Shown here piece after piece: positions 1 to 9,605 of a stretch of DNA of 44,699 nt. The notes beneath the pieces were generated by a model, which worked only from the letters and a program-made list of their open reading frames with translations, was not told where the DNA came from and did not search any database. Location: assembly GCA_049840595.1 (NCBI GenBank), contig JASGKO010000005.1, positions 1 to 44,699 on the forward strand. The letters run 5' to 3'. The number at the start of each line of letters is the position of its first letter. The first letter of the stretch is position 1. The position numbers and the translations under genes were made by a program. This stretch comes from JASGKO01 sp049840595. Its GTDB lineage: Bacteria > Verrucomicrobiota > Verrucomicrobiia > Chthoniobacterales > Chthoniobacteraceae.

Positions 1-15
1 GTAGAAATGAAGCGG

Positions 16-441
16 TCAGCAAGAAAGTTCCTGCTTCGTGGGCAGTAAAGGCGATTTCGCCGCACGGCTCGTCCGAAAGCTTACCAGCCGATATTGGATC
101 GGATCGCCCTTTGCCTCAATCCGAAGATTGTTGTAAGGATGCAGATCCGGTCGAATCCATTGCCAGTCCACCTGCAAATCAGGGGTAAAGGTGGTGGAAG
201 GTGAGTGGTTTCCAAGCTGAATTTGCGGGGCAGTGGAGGCAAGATGTTCGGCGCTTGTTTTTACGGCGATGTGCAGTTGGAGAGTATCGCCGAGGCGCAT
301 AAAGAACACCGGTTGGGATGCGATTGAGGCACCGTTGATTCCACCGGCGAGAAACCAGTCGTCGTCGGCCTTCGCCGGCGCCCACAGCGTAACAAAAATG
401 GCCAAACCGGCACTCAGCCCTTTGATCACGAACGGACTCAA
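16..441 (-). CDS. small secreted protein, unknown function
   Basis: A 141-residue protein with an N-terminal Sec-type signal: a short charged start, a hydrophobic stretch at about residues 8-18, and an A-x-A-like site before DDDWFLAGG. I do not recognise the family. The start is a TTG that overlaps the TGA of the upstream broken gene (TTGA), and an AGGA-like ribosome binding site lies 5-6 bases upstream on the minus strand, so translational coupling is likely. The mature part has alternating hydrophobic residues that suggest a beta-rich domain. The C-terminal 20 residues are Arg/Ser/Lys-rich and may be off-frame, because the neighbouring gene carries several indels. The downstream side lies close to the window edge. 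Confidence 0.55.
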   Translation of the reverse strand: MSPFVIKGLSAGLAIFVTLWAPAKADDDWFLAGGINGASIASQPVFFMRLGDTLQLHIAVKTSAEHLASTAPQIQLGNHSPSTTFTPDLQVDWQWIRPDLHPYNNLRIEAKGDPIQYRLVSFRTSRAAKSPLLPTKQELSC

Positions 442-1768
442 TCGCTTCCTTTTTTGACTGGATGTCCGCAGATGTAGAGTTCCGTAATTGCCGTGTCGGC
501 GAACTCGGTGCCTTTTTCCGCTGCGGTAATTTTAAGGCGGACTTTGCGGACGACTGGGTGGCCTTCGCCATTATCCACCACCCATTGGGCAAAGGCTCCC
601 GGCAACTTGCGCAGTTGGGGAGAAAATACGGTGCGCCCAAGCTTTAAATCATCCTTCTGGCGCTGCTCCTCACCGTCCCATTTTTGAAAGGATTGAACTT
701 CCATCTCCAGTACCTGCCCGTTTGTTTTCAATGCGGATTCGCTTTTGCAGTAACCGTTTAGCACACCGATGGCATTGATGATTACCTTCGGCTTAAAGGT
801 AATCTCGATCCATTCGCCGACCCCCGGCCCTTTCGCTCCTTCGATCCACGCGGTGTCGAGGTTTCCATCGAGTAAATTCTCCACCTCATAATGCGTCTTT
901 CCGGATGGTGAAGCCGGAGCGTCGAAGACGCCTTGATCGACTCAATGTAGCGCCGATCAAGCAGGTTTTTCATCACTTCGGCATGGAGTGCTGGAGGTGC
1001 CGTATCCGCTGTGAGCTTCAAATCGGGTGCCGTGTGTAAATCGTAATTTTCAAAATGCCAGGTCATCTTTTCACCATCAGATTTATAGCCGGATGGCTCA
1101 GTCTTCACCAAGGCGACCCCCGCGTGATTCAAAGCCGAAAGATTCGACCGTAATATCCAATTCCTTGACGGGCCCGCTCGTCACCCCAAGTTTGGGCTGG
1201 TTTAAACGTGTACAGAAATGTCCGTGGCGACTCGTCCCAGAAAAATTGCTTCGAGGTGCCGGAAGTCTTGACGGTACATGAGGACAGAATAGGACACATG
1301 CAGGTGCTTCGTTTCGCCACGAGCGAATGATAGTTCTGCAAAATACCAATTGCGCGTAGTCGATGTGTAAGGCTGCGAGGTGAGATCTTCCTGCTAACGA
1401 TCCCCTGGCATTTTGATGACCTTGGTAATCGACATACGCGTGCCGTTGTCATCCATGGAAAATGACTTTATACCTGAATCACCCCCGTCATTATTTCCGA
1501 CTAGGGTATCAGTCTGCGAATCCACCGGAAATCCGCAGGTCACTTTTGTTGCGCCACCATGGTTGATCAAAGTGTAATCCACGCCCACGGACGCACTGTC
1601 CGTGGAGAGCTCAATCGAGAGCGATTCTTTATCCAGTGAGATGTTTTGCTTTTTCGTGACCGCCAAATTGCCGGTGGCATAAACATCCGAGGTGCTGAAT
1701 GTGCCTCCATTTCCGAAGGCGGTCGCTGAACCGATGGCCAACCAGCAAATAGGGATCAGCGCTTTCAT
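438..1768 (-). pseudogene. broken DUF4424-like secreted protein with discoidin-like C-terminal domain
   Basis: One ancestral gene can be pieced together from three frames. The N-terminus (from 1768) has a signal peptide, and residues of the type NISLDKESLSIEL, followed by VDYTLINHG and CGFPVD, resemble DUF4424 proteins. The reading frame then meets an in-frame TAG at 1394-1396 but continues sensibly (TSTTRNWYFAELSFARGE) to about 1260. It next jumps frame near 1260, near 1193 (a run of four G on the coding strand), near 1117 (a run of five G) and near 915. The final part (438 to about 915) reads as a discoidin/NADase-type glycan-binding domain: ENLLDGNLDTAW, a hydrophobic core, and a CG near the end. 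The remains are clear; whether the lesions are real or sequencing errors is not. At least one nonsense codon and four indels make a true pseudogene likely. Confidence 0.6.
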
Positions 1769-1781
1769 TTCTCAATCGAGT

Positions 1782-4366
1782 TTAGACTACGATATTCACT
1801 AGCTTGCCGGGGACGACAATGAGCTTTTTCACGGGCAGTCCACCCATGTGCTCGATGGCTTTCGGCGCGGCAAGGGCGGCGGCTTCGATCACTTCCTTGG
1901 TCGCGTCTTTTTTCACGACGATCTTGTCGCGCAGCTTGCCGTTCACCTGTACGGCAACTCGATTTCGTCCTCGATGAGATAGGTCGTCGTCGAAGGCGGG
2001 CCAGGGCTGATTGGCGACGAGGCCCTCGAAACCGAGCGTTTCCCAGAGCTCTTCGCTCAGGTGCGGGGCAAAGGGATTCAACAGCACCAGCAGCGTCTTC
2101 AGGGCCGCCTTCGGGCGTGGGGTGGCGTTGATGAAGGCGTTGACGAAAATCATCATCTGCGAGATCGCGGTGTTGAAGCCGAGCGCCTCGATGTCCTCGC
2201 CGACTTTCTTGATCGTGGCGTGGATGACCTTGAGCTGCGCCTTGTCGGGCTCCACCTCCTGCAGGGCAGGGGAAAGTGCCCACGAGCCGTCCTGCTGCTC
2301 TTCCATCACCAGTCGCCACACGCGGGCGAGGAAGCGCGAGACGCCCTCCACGCCGGTCATGCTCCATGGCTTGGTCGCTTGGAGCGGGCCCATGAACATC
2401 TCGTAGCAGCGCAGCGAATCCGCGCCGTATTCGTCGATCACCACGTCGGGGTTCACCACGTTGCCGCGGCTCTTCGACATCTTCTGGCCGTCTTCGCCGA
2501 GGATCAGCCCCTGGTTTACCAGCTTCTGGAACGGCTCCGGCGTGCTCAGATAGCCGAGGTCGAACATCACTTTGTGCCAGAAGCGGGCGTATAACAGATG
2601 TAACACCGCGTGTTCGGTGCCGCCGATGTAGAGATCAACACCACCGTGCGCCCCGGCCTCGCCCTTGACCGCGCCGGTCATCCAGTAGCGCTCGGCTTCC
2701 TCGCTGATGAAGCGGTCCGCGTTCTTCGGATCGCAATAGCGCAGGTAGTACCAGCACGAGCCGGCCCATTGCGGCATGGTGTTGGTTTCGCGCGTCGCTT
2801 TGTCGGAATAGCGCAGCCATTCGGTGGCCTTGGCGAGCGGCGGCTCCCCGGTGCCGGTGGGCTTGAAGTCATCGAGCTCGGGCGAGGTGAGCGGCAACTC
2901 GCTCTCGGAGAGCGCGCGGTGCTGGCCGTCTTCCACACGACCGGGAACGGCTCGCCCCAATAACGCTGACGGCTGAACAGCCAGTCGCGCAGCTTGTAGT
3001 TCACGGTCTTTTTGCCAAGGCCCTGGGCCTCGAGCAGGCGGGTCATTTCCCGCTTGGCTTCTGCCGTCGGCAGGCCGTCGAGCGGGCCGCTGTTCACGGC
3101 GTAGCCTTCGCTGGCAAAGCATTCCAGCGGCGGCGCGCTACACGGGCTTTCGCCGCCGAGGCTCAAGCGCGCGGTCGCGGAAACCACTTCGCGCACTGGC
3201 AGATGAAATTTCTCGGCAAACTCCCAATCCCGCTCATCGTGTGCGGGTACGGCCATGATCGCGCCGGTGCCGTAGCCGGTGAGCACGTAATCGGCGATCC
3301 AGATCGGGATGCGCTCGCCGTTGACCGGATTGATCGCAAACGCGCCGGTGAAGACGCCGGTCTTTTCCTTGGCCAGCTCGGTGCGCTCCAAGTCGCTCTT
3401 GCGCGCGGTCTTCTCGCGATATTCGCGGATGGCAGGCCATTGCTCTTCCGTGACGATGGCATCGACCAGCTTGTGCTCGGGCGCGAGCACCATGTAAGTC
3501 GCGCCGAAGAGCGTATCCGGGCGCGTGGTGAAAACGGTGATCTGCTGCCCGGCGTCCGCCACCTTGAAATGTACCTCCGCGCCTTCGCTGCGACCGATCC
3601 AGTTCTTTTGCAGGAGCTTGATGCCCTCGGGCCAGTCGAGCCCTTCCAGCTCGTCGATCAGCCGCTGGGCGTAGGTGGTGATGCGCAGCATCCACTGGCG
3701 CATCGGACGGCGCTCGACGGGGAAACCGCCGACTTCGCTCTTGCCGTCGATCACTTCCTCATTCGCCAGCACGGTCCCGAGCTCCGGGCACCAGTTCACC
3801 GGCGCTTCGCTTACGTAGGCAAGGCGCACGCTATCCTTGTTCTCGCCCGTATAGGTGTCGATGGACTCGGCCTTGTTCGTCGCCGGATTGAACCAGGAGT
3901 TGTAGAGCTTCAGAAAAATCCACTGGGTCCACCGGTAGTAGCCGGGATCGGTGGTGTTGATCTCGCGCTGCCAGTCGTAGGCGAAGCCGATGCGCTGGAG
4001 CTGCTGCTTGAAGCGCGCCACATTCGTTGCCGTGGTCACCGCCGGATGCTGGCCGGTCTTGATCGCGTATTGCTCCGCCGGCAGGCCGAAGGCGTCCCAG
4101 CCCATCGGGTGCAGCACGTTGAAGCCGCGCATCCGCTTATAGCGGGTGATGATGTCCGTCGCCGTGTAGCCCTCGGGATGCCCCACGTGCAGGCCCGCAC
4201 CGCTCGGGTAGGGGAACATATCGAGCACGTAGTATTTCGGCTTGCTGGCGTCGAAGCCCGGCTCACCGGGATTCGCCACGTGAAAGGTCTGCTCAGCGTC
4301 CCAGCGTGCCTGCCATTTTGGCTCAATCTGGTCGAAGGGATACGGTTTGCGTCGTTCGTTGCTCAT
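1782..4366 (-). CDS. leuS: leucine-tRNA ligase (one frameshift)
   Basis: Charges tRNA-Leu with leucine in the cytoplasm and has an editing (CP1) domain. The start is the ATG at 4366, giving MSNERRKPYPFDQIEPKWQ, the usual LeuRS opening. The HIGH motif appears as HVGH at about residues 60-63 and the KMSKS motif is present in the C-terminal half (EDGQKMSKSRG), together with GSCWYYLRYCDP. The two halves lie in different frames. Near 2930 the 5' part reads RYWGEPFPVVWK and then goes off-frame, while the other frame resumes with DGQHRALSESELP. Adding one G after the AAG codon restores a continuous protein of normal length. Because leuS is essential, a sequencing error is more likely than inactivation. 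Stop TAA is at 1782-1784. Confidence 0.93.
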
Positions 4367-4415
4367 GCTCGTGAAAAAAGGTGGGTTGTGAATGAAGCAT
4401 GCCCCGGGGAATTTT

Positions 4416-4522
4416 GCCACAGAGATCACAGAGGGAACGGAGGAAAGGCATTTCGCGAATGGATCGTTTGGGGCAATGCACAAGGTTTGCCCCTCTCAGT
4501 GATCTCTGTGTCCTCGGTGGCT
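4416..4522. repeat. inverted copies of a 'CCACAGAGATCACAGAG' dispersed repeat
   Basis: Two diverged copies face each other between leuS and the S10 peptidase. One starts at 4416 (GCCACAGAGATCACAGAGG) and the other covers about 4491-4522 on the opposite strand (GCCACCGAGGACACAGAGAT when reversed). This belongs to the same class of intergenic sequence seen at several other sites in the window. A long imperfect hairpin could form. It may serve as a terminator for the peptidase gene, whose stop codon (4521-4523) overlaps the arm. Confidence 0.6.
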
Positions 4523-6179
4523 ACTCCGGCCGCGCCGCGGTATGGACCGGGAGCTGGGTCGTGCTGTCGCGGAGGAAGCCGAGGAAATCCTTTTTCAACT
4601 GCTGCCGGGCCTCGGGCACGGTGTAGAGCATGTGACCGGCGGGGTAGTAGGTGAGCTTGATGTTCTCGCGGATCGACGGGTCGAGCTTCATCTGGCGGAT
4701 CGAATACTCGGCGGCGTGATACGGCGTGGCCAGATCGTAAAGCCCGGCGCAGACCCAGATTTTCAGGTAGGGATTGCGGATCATCGCCTCGCGGAGCGAG
4801 TTCGCCGTGTTCACGTAGCGGTTCTCGGCAGGCTTCCAGCTCCAGGGGAAGACATTCGCGAGCGTCTCGTATTGCAGGTCGGTCTCGAATTTCAATTCCC
4901 CGCGCAGGTAGGCATTGATCGCTGCGCTGAACGGCCCGTTCACCGCCTCGAAGCTCGGGTCGTATTCGTAATCCTCCGTCCCCGGCTCGTAGCGGATGCC
5001 GGTGTAGCGCGAGTCGTAGCGGCCAATCGCCCGGTCCTTCGACATCAGCAGATCGGTGAAAAATTCTTCGGGCGTCACCCGCAGGTTGCGCTTGGCGATG
5101 AGCGGCGCGGGGATGCCGGTGAAGGCGGCCAGCTTGTCGGCAATCTGCGCCTTGTCGTTGTCGGAAAGCGCATCGCCCTGCGCCAGCGCGAGCAGGTAAT
5201 CGTGATCCGCAAAATCCGCCGCCGCCTTGCGAAGGTCGTCGAGCGACTGGCTCTGCAATTCATCCGGCAGCCGCTTGTGATACCACGCGGCCGTGGCGTA
5301 GCTGGGCAGGAAGAGCGGGAAAGCTGTGTCGTTATTCGCGCTGAAGTCGATCGTCTGGAAATTCAGCACCGAGGAGACGAGCACGATGCCGTTGAGATAA
5401 AGGCTGTCCTTGTCCTGCAAATAATCCGCCAGCGCGGCGGCGCGGGTGGTGCCGTAGCTTTCGCCGATCACATACTTGGGCGAGAGCCAGCGCTCGTTGC
5501 GCGTCACGTAGAGGCGGATGAACTCGGCAATCGACGCGATATCGTTCTCGAAGTTGTGATACTCGTCCGGCTTCGTCCCCGGGGCCGTGCGGCTGTAGCC
5601 GGTGGAGACGGGATCGATGAAGACGAGGTCGGTGCTGTCGAGCCAGCTCGATTCGTTATCGACCAGCTTGTAAGGCGGCGGCGGGGCCTCGCCGAGTTCC
5701 GTCAGGTCCACGCGCCGCGGACCCAGCGCCCCGAGATGCAGCCACACCGAGGCCGCACCGGGCCCGCCATTGAGTGAGAAGGCAATCGGGCGCTTCGCCT
5801 GTCCGGCGTCATTCCCTTCCAGCGTGTAGGCGATGAAGAACACCTTTGCCTTCGTCTTCAGCCCATCCTTGTCGGTCGTCTTGCCGTCTTTCGCGTCCTT
5901 GTCCTTGGCATCATCGCCGCCGTCCTCGGTCTTGAGCAGGATGTAACCGGCGGTGGCCTTGTACTTCAGCGACTTGCCATTGATCATCGCCGTATGTTCG
6001 GTCACGGAAAGCTTCGGCTCCATGCTGTCGCTTTTATCGGCAGCGGTATCGGACGGCCCCTTGTCGGGCTTGGGGGAGGAATCGGCCGCGTGCAGCGGAG
6101 CGGTGGCCGCGAACAACAAGCCGAGCGCCGGGAGGAACGAGGCAAGCCTCGTGGGGAGCGAATTTCGAGTCATAGCCAT
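4521..6179 (-). CDS. secreted serine carboxypeptidase, family S10
   Basis: A 552-residue exported peptidase that removes C-terminal residues from peptides. A signal peptide is clear (Arg/Lys-poor start, hydrophobic FLPALGLLFAAT, cleavage near LHA-A). S10 hallmarks are in order: NGGPG oxyanion-hole segment, GESYG with the nucleophile Ser, the Asp in GLYDLATP, and the catalytic His in YPAGHM. A low-complexity Asp/Lys-rich insert follows the N-terminal region. Two starts are possible (6179 and 6173); the first is kept. No good Shine-Dalgarno is visible. It lies upstream of leuS on the same strand but is separated by a repeat-bearing gap, so a separate transcript is likely. Confidence 0.88.
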   Translation of the reverse strand: MAMTRNSLPTRLASFLPALGLLFAATAPLHAADSSPKPDKGPSDTAADKSDSMEPKLSVTEHTAMINGKSLKYKATAGYILLKTEDGGDDAKDKDAKDGKTTDKDGLKTKAKVFFIAYTLEGNDAGQAKRPIAFSLNGGPGAASVWLHLGALGPRRVDLTELGEAPPPPYKLVDNESSWLDSTDLVFIDPVSTGYSRTAPGTKPDEYHNFENDIASIAEFIRLYVTRNERWLSPKYVIGESYGTTRAAALADYLQDKDSLYLNGIVLVSSVLNFQTIDFSANNDTAFPLFLPSYATAAWYHKRLPDELQSQSLDDLRKAAADFADHDYLLALAQGDALSDNDKAQIADKLAAFTGIPAPLIAKRNLRVTPEEFFTDLLMSKDRAIGRYDSRYTGIRYEPGTEDYEYDPSFEAVNGPFSAAINAYLRGELKFETDLQYETLANVFPWSWKPAENRYVNTANSLREAMIRNPYLKIWVCAGLYDLATPYHAAEYSIRQMKLDPSIRENIKLTYYPAGHMLYTVPEARQQLKKDFLGFLRDSTTQLPVHTAARPE

Positions 6180-6185
6180 GGTGGG

Positions 6186-6226
6186 GGAATTAAAAGTTAA
6201 AAATTCAAAATTAAGAATTTAAAAAT
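6186..6226. repeat. AT-rich dispersed repeat (AAAAGTTAAAAATTC type)
   Basis: A short AT-rich tract of interleaved AAAAGTTA / AAAATTAAGAATT words directly upstream of the S10 peptidase start. A related tract occurs at about 10253-10282 after the second response regulator. It contrasts with the GC-rich flanks and looks like a dispersed intergenic element rather than coding sequence. Confidence 0.5.
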
Positions 6227-6262
6227 TTGAATGCTTTGAGGGCTGCTTAGCGAGGCGGGGGA

Positions 6263-6711
6263 TTTTTCACCACGAAGACACGAAGGCACGAAGAAGAGAG
6301 CCAGCGAAATATGCTAAACAGGCGAAAGAAATGAGCGGTCCTCCCACTTGCAACCCACGCCCTCCCTCCCAAATGTCACCCTGAGCGAAGCCGAAGGGCC
6401 TCAAATTGTTCTGCGCTGGGAAAGCGATGCAATTCCCAGCGGCCACGAAGCGCCATCAAGCCCCCTCGTGCCCACACTCTGTGTGGGTGCGCGCCTGTTT
6501 GCGACACTCCAGTGTCGAGTCTGGCGGCCACCAATCGGGACAAGCCTCCCGCACCACGACACAGAGTGTCCCCGACCATTGTGCTCCCACAGTCTCACGG
6601 TGGGAGCGAGGGGCCTTTCCGAACCTCTGCGCCTCCGCGCCTCTGCGGTTCAACCTCGTCTCCCCGCCGCGGTTCCATTCCTCCCCATCTTCGTGTCTTC
6701 GTGGTGAAAAA
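6263..6711. repeat. intergenic inverted repeat pair enclosing four short hairpins
   Basis: No gene is supported between the peptidase and hpnJ. One arm (about 6265-6290, TTCACCACGAAGACACGAAG) is repeated in reverse orientation at about 6689-6711. Between them lie four short perfect or near-perfect palindromes: 6471-6487 (CCCACAC-TCT-GTGTGGG), 6502-6517 (CGACACT-CC-AGTGTCG), 6558-6570 (GACAC-AGA-GTGTC) and 6583-6607 (GCTCCCAC, 9-base loop, GTGGGAGC). Long open frames here are by-products of high GC content. Confidence 0.65.
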
Positions 6712-8148
6712 TCACACCGCCTCGCGCAGGCGCAGGAAGCGGAAGAACTCCGCCCCTTCGCGCAGGCGGCGCTTCATCTCCTGCCGGTCGGTCAGCATCG
6801 TCCGCATGATCCGCCCGATCACCTTCGGTCGGAAATAGTAGTTCTTATAAAACTTCTCCACGTAGGAGAAAATCTCGTCGCGGGACAGCCCCTCGTATTC
6901 CAGCGCGGCAGTCTGCGTCCCGTTCTGGTTCACCAGGTCGAGCTTTTCGCTAAACCACCCATTCTCCAGCGCCTGCCGGTAGAGCTCCGTGCCCGGATAT
7001 GGCGCGGCCAGGCTCACCTGGAGCGAAAACGGGTCCATCTCCCGGGCGAACTGGATCGTCTGCTTGATCGTCTCGTGCGTCTCCCCCGGCAGGCCGAGGA
7101 TGAACGTCCCGTGAATCGTGATCCCGAGCTGCTTGCAGGCCCGGGTGAACTCGCGGGCCTGCTCCAGCCGCACGCCTTTCTTGATGTTGTCGAGGATGTG
7201 CTGGCTGCCGCTCTCGTAGCCCACCAGCAGCAGGCGCAGCCCGTTGTCGCGCATCACCCGCAGCGTGTCGTAGCTCACATTCGCCCGCGCATTGCAGCTC
7301 CAGGTCATCCCGAGCTGGCCGAGCCGCTTCGCGATCTCGCGGGCGCGCGGCGTGTAAGCGGTGAACGTGTCGTCGTCGAAAAAGAACTCCTTCACCTGCG
7401 GGAAGAGCGTCTTCGCGTGCTGCATCTCGCGAAAGACCGCCTCCGGCGATTTCGCCCGGTATTTATGCCCGCCCACCGTCTGCGGCCACAGGCAGAAGGT
7501 GCACTGCGCCGGGCATCCGCGCCCGGTGTAATGCGACACATACGGATGCTTCAGGTAGCCGATGTAATACTTCTCGATGTCCAGATCGCGCGCATAGACA
7601 TCCATCACGCTCGGCAGCTCGTCGAAGCTGTGAATCAGCTCCCGCTCCGGATTGTGGACGACCTTCCCGCCCTGCTTCCAGTCGCGATACGACAGGCCGG
7701 GAATCTCCGCCAGTGGCTTGCCCAGCGCCACGTCCTGGCAGGTGTAGTCAAATTCCTTGCGCCCCACGAAATCCACCGCCTCGCTCGCCCCCAGCGTCTG
7801 CTCCGGCAGCACCGCCGCATGTGCGCCGACGAAGCCCACCAGCACGTCCCGGTTCTGGCTCTTCAGCGCCTCCGCCAGCCGCGCGTCGCCGTTCAGCGTC
7901 GGGCTGCTCGTGTGAATGATCACCAGCTCGTAATCGCGCGCGATCTTCAGAATGTCGTCGATCGTCAGGTCGTGCGGCGGCGCATCCACCAGGCGGCTGC
8001 CCTCCACCAGCGCCGCCGGCTGGGCCAGCCAGGTCGGATACCAAAACGAACGCACCTCGCGCTTGGCCTGATAGCGTGATCCGGCCCCCCCATCAAAGCC
8101 CTGCCACGATGGGGGATTTACAAAAAGCGTTTTCCGGAAAAGCATCAT
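6712..8148 (-). CDS. hpnJ: hopanoid-associated radical SAM protein HpnJ
   Basis: A 478-residue B12-binding-type radical SAM enzyme. In hopanoid producers HpnJ acts on the side chain of bacteriohopanetetrol in forming the cyclitol ether. The N-terminus carries the family signature NPPSWQGFDGGAGSRYQAKR and FWYPTWLAQPAALVEG. The radical SAM cysteines are C212-x3-C216-x2-C219 (GCPAQCTFCLWPQTVGGH), followed by FFDDDTF and the SAM-domain segment GYESGSQHIL. Length fits HpnJ. No other hopanoid gene is visible nearby, so the rest of the pathway must lie elsewhere. The start is only 20 bases from the divergent tilS start, so the two promoters must overlap. Confidence 0.87.
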   Translation of the reverse strand: MMLFRKTLFVNPPSWQGFDGGAGSRYQAKREVRSFWYPTWLAQPAALVEGSRLVDAPPHDLTIDDILKIARDYELVIIHTSSPTLNGDARLAEALKSQNRDVLVGFVGAHAAVLPEQTLGASEAVDFVGRKEFDYTCQDVALGKPLAEIPGLSYRDWKQGGKVVHNPERELIHSFDELPSVMDVYARDLDIEKYYIGYLKHPYVSHYTGRGCPAQCTFCLWPQTVGGHKYRAKSPEAVFREMQHAKTLFPQVKEFFFDDDTFTAYTPRAREIAKRLGQLGMTWSCNARANVSYDTLRVMRDNGLRLLLVGYESGSQHILDNIKKGVRLEQAREFTRACKQLGITIHGTFILGLPGETHETIKQTIQFAREMDPFSLQVSLAAPYPGTELYRQALENGWFSEKLDLVNQNGTQTAALEYEGLSRDEIFSYVEKFYKNYYFRPKVIGRIMRTMLTDRQEMKRRLREGAEFFRFLRLREAV

Positions 8149-8168
8149 CGTGCGTTTAGCAGAGCCTC

Positions 8169-9119
8169 ATGCGTCACACAACTGCCATCATTGCCCGGCT
8201 TCAATCCGCCCTCTCGGGTTTTTCCCCGAAGGAGCGCGCCCTCGTCGGCGTTTCCGGCGGGGCGGATTCCGTGGCGTTGCTGCATCTGTTGCGGGAGGCG
8301 GGCTATGGGCGGTTGATCGTGTGTCACCTTGATCATGGATTACGCGGGCGGCAGGCCCGGGCGGATGCAAAATTCGTGGAAAAGCTGGCGGGGAGTCTCG
8401 ATTTGCCCTTCGTGGGCGAGCGCATTGATACCAAAGCCCTCGCCAAAGAACAGTCCATTTCCATCGAAACCGCCGCCCGCGCGGCCCGCTATGCCTTCTT
8501 CGGCCGGGTCGCCCGCCGCCGCCGCTGCCGCACCCTCCTCCTCGCCCACCATGCCGACGACCAGGTGGAAACCTTCCTGCACAATCTCTTTCGCGGCACC
8601 GGCCCCGCCGGCCTCGCCGCCATGCGCCCTGTCTCCGAACGCCGTGGCCTCACGCTCCTCCGCCCCCTGCTTAGCATTTGGCGCACCGAACTCCTCGCCT
8701 GGCTCACTGCCCGTCGCCTCAAATTCCGCGAAGACCCCAGCAACGCCGACCCCCGCTTCACCCGCAACCGCATCCGCCACCAGATGATCCCCGCGATCGA
8801 GGAAATCTACGGCCGCGAAATCCGCCCCGCCCTCTGGCGCGCCGCCGAACTCACCGCCGCCGACAACGAATACCTCACCATCCAAACCGGCGAAGTCGGT
8901 GCCGGTCCGTTGAGCGTAAAAACCCTCCGTGAAATGCCGCTGGCCATCTTGCGCCGCACCCTTCTCCTCTGGCTCCGTGCCGGAGGTGTGCCGGATGCCG
9001 GTTTTGCCGAGGTCGAGCTCATCCGTAGTCTCCTGGAGCCTGATCCCTCCATTGCCAAGGTTAACCTCCCCGGTGCCCGCTACGCCCGCCGTCGCGCCGG
9101 AAAGTTGTTTTTGGAATAA
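8169..9119 (+). CDS. tilS: tRNA(Ile)-lysidine synthase
   Basis: A 316-residue ATP-dependent enzyme that converts the wobble cytidine of tRNA-Ile(CAU) to lysidine. The PP-loop SGGADS is at about residues 29-34, followed by CHLDHGLRG, LLAHHADDQVET and the C-terminal family block EDPSNADPRFTRNRIRH. It is shorter than the E. coli enzyme and seems to lack the last C-terminal domain, as in many compact TilS proteins. It is transcribed divergently from hpnJ and stands upstream of a response regulator after a 75-base gap. Confidence 0.92.
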   Translation: MRHTTAIIARLQSALSGFSPKERALVGVSGGADSVALLHLLREAGYGRLIVCHLDHGLRGRQARADAKFVEKLAGSLDLPFVGERIDTKALAKEQSISIETAARAARYAFFGRVARRRRCRTLLLAHHADDQVETFLHNLFRGTGPAGLAAMRPVSERRGLTLLRPLLSIWRTELLAWLTARRLKFREDPSNADPRFTRNRIRHQMIPAIEEIYGREIRPALWRAAELTAADNEYLTIQTGEVGAGPLSVKTLREMPLAILRRTLLLWLRAGGVPDAGFAEVELIRSLLEPDPSIAKVNLPGARYARRRAGKLFLE

Positions 9120-9159
9120 ACGGACCCCCGCTCAAAACGGGGTTTCTCTGAGAATGCGG

Positions 9160-9192
9160 GTGACATTGGCCCGTTTCGCGCTACTGTAGCGC
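9160..9192 (+). promoter_or_regulatory. candidate leaderless promoter with palindrome
   Basis: A GTGACA -35-like hexamer (9160-9165), a 16-base spacer and TACTGT (9182-9187) would place the transcript start at the ATG of the response regulator (9195). A perfect 7-base inverted repeat, GCGCTAC-T-GTAGCGC (9178-9192), overlaps the -10 element and could be an operator. No Shine-Dalgarno sequence is present. The -10 match is weak, so this is tentative. Confidence 0.3.
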
Positions 9193-9194
9193 GC

Positions 9195-9605
9195 ATGCTT
9201 TTTGGTCGCGCTAAAAAAGAAGAAGTGAAGGATACGGGCACCGTGCTCATCGTGGATGACGACGGGGATCTGGCCGATGCGCTCAAAGGGCTGCTCGAAT
9301 TGCGCGGCTACACGGTGGCGACGGCGAACTCGGGGGCGGCGGGCTTGGAGGCAGTGCGCACCAGTGCACCGGATGCGATCGTGTGCGACATGATCATCAA
9401 GGACATGCGCGGGGACGAGTTTTTCAAAACAGTGACGACGGAGAAGCCGGAACTGGCGTCGCGTTTCATTTTTTCGACCGGGCATAGCGATCAGCCCCGG
9501 GTGATGGAGTTTTTCAACGAGTCGGATGCCGATATGCGGATTCTCTTCAAGCCCTTCGGTGAGGATGAATTGGTGGATAGCGTGCGGGCGGTGACGCAGG
9601 GGTAG
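9195..9605 (+). CDS. single-domain response regulator (CheY-like)
   Basis: A 136-residue receiver domain without an output domain. Acidic pocket residues are in VLIVDDDGD, the phosphoacceptor Asp is in VCDMIIKDMRGD, and the conserved Ser/Thr and Lys are in FSTGHSD and FKPFGEDEL. It is therefore competent for phosphorelay and probably works through protein contacts. No histidine kinase is adjacent. A related receiver gene follows 222 bases downstream. The short basic N-terminal extension (FGRAKKEEVKD) is not part of the fold. Confidence 0.85.
   Translation: MLFGRAKKEEVKDTGTVLIVDDDGDLADALKGLLELRGYTVATANSGAAGLEAVRTSAPDAIVCDMIIKDMRGDEFFKTVTTEKPELASRFIFSTGHSDQPRVMEFFNESDADMRILFKPFGEDELVDSVRAVTQG

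Noticed and set aside
3203..4654. 483-residue plus-strand open frame
   Set aside because: Antisense to leuS; no homology signal.
4542..5777. 411-residue plus-strand open frame
   Set aside because: Antisense to the S10 peptidase, which has a full catalytic set.
6406..8079. 557-residue plus-strand open frame
   Set aside because: Antisense to hpnJ with its Cys motif; no family signature in the shadow.
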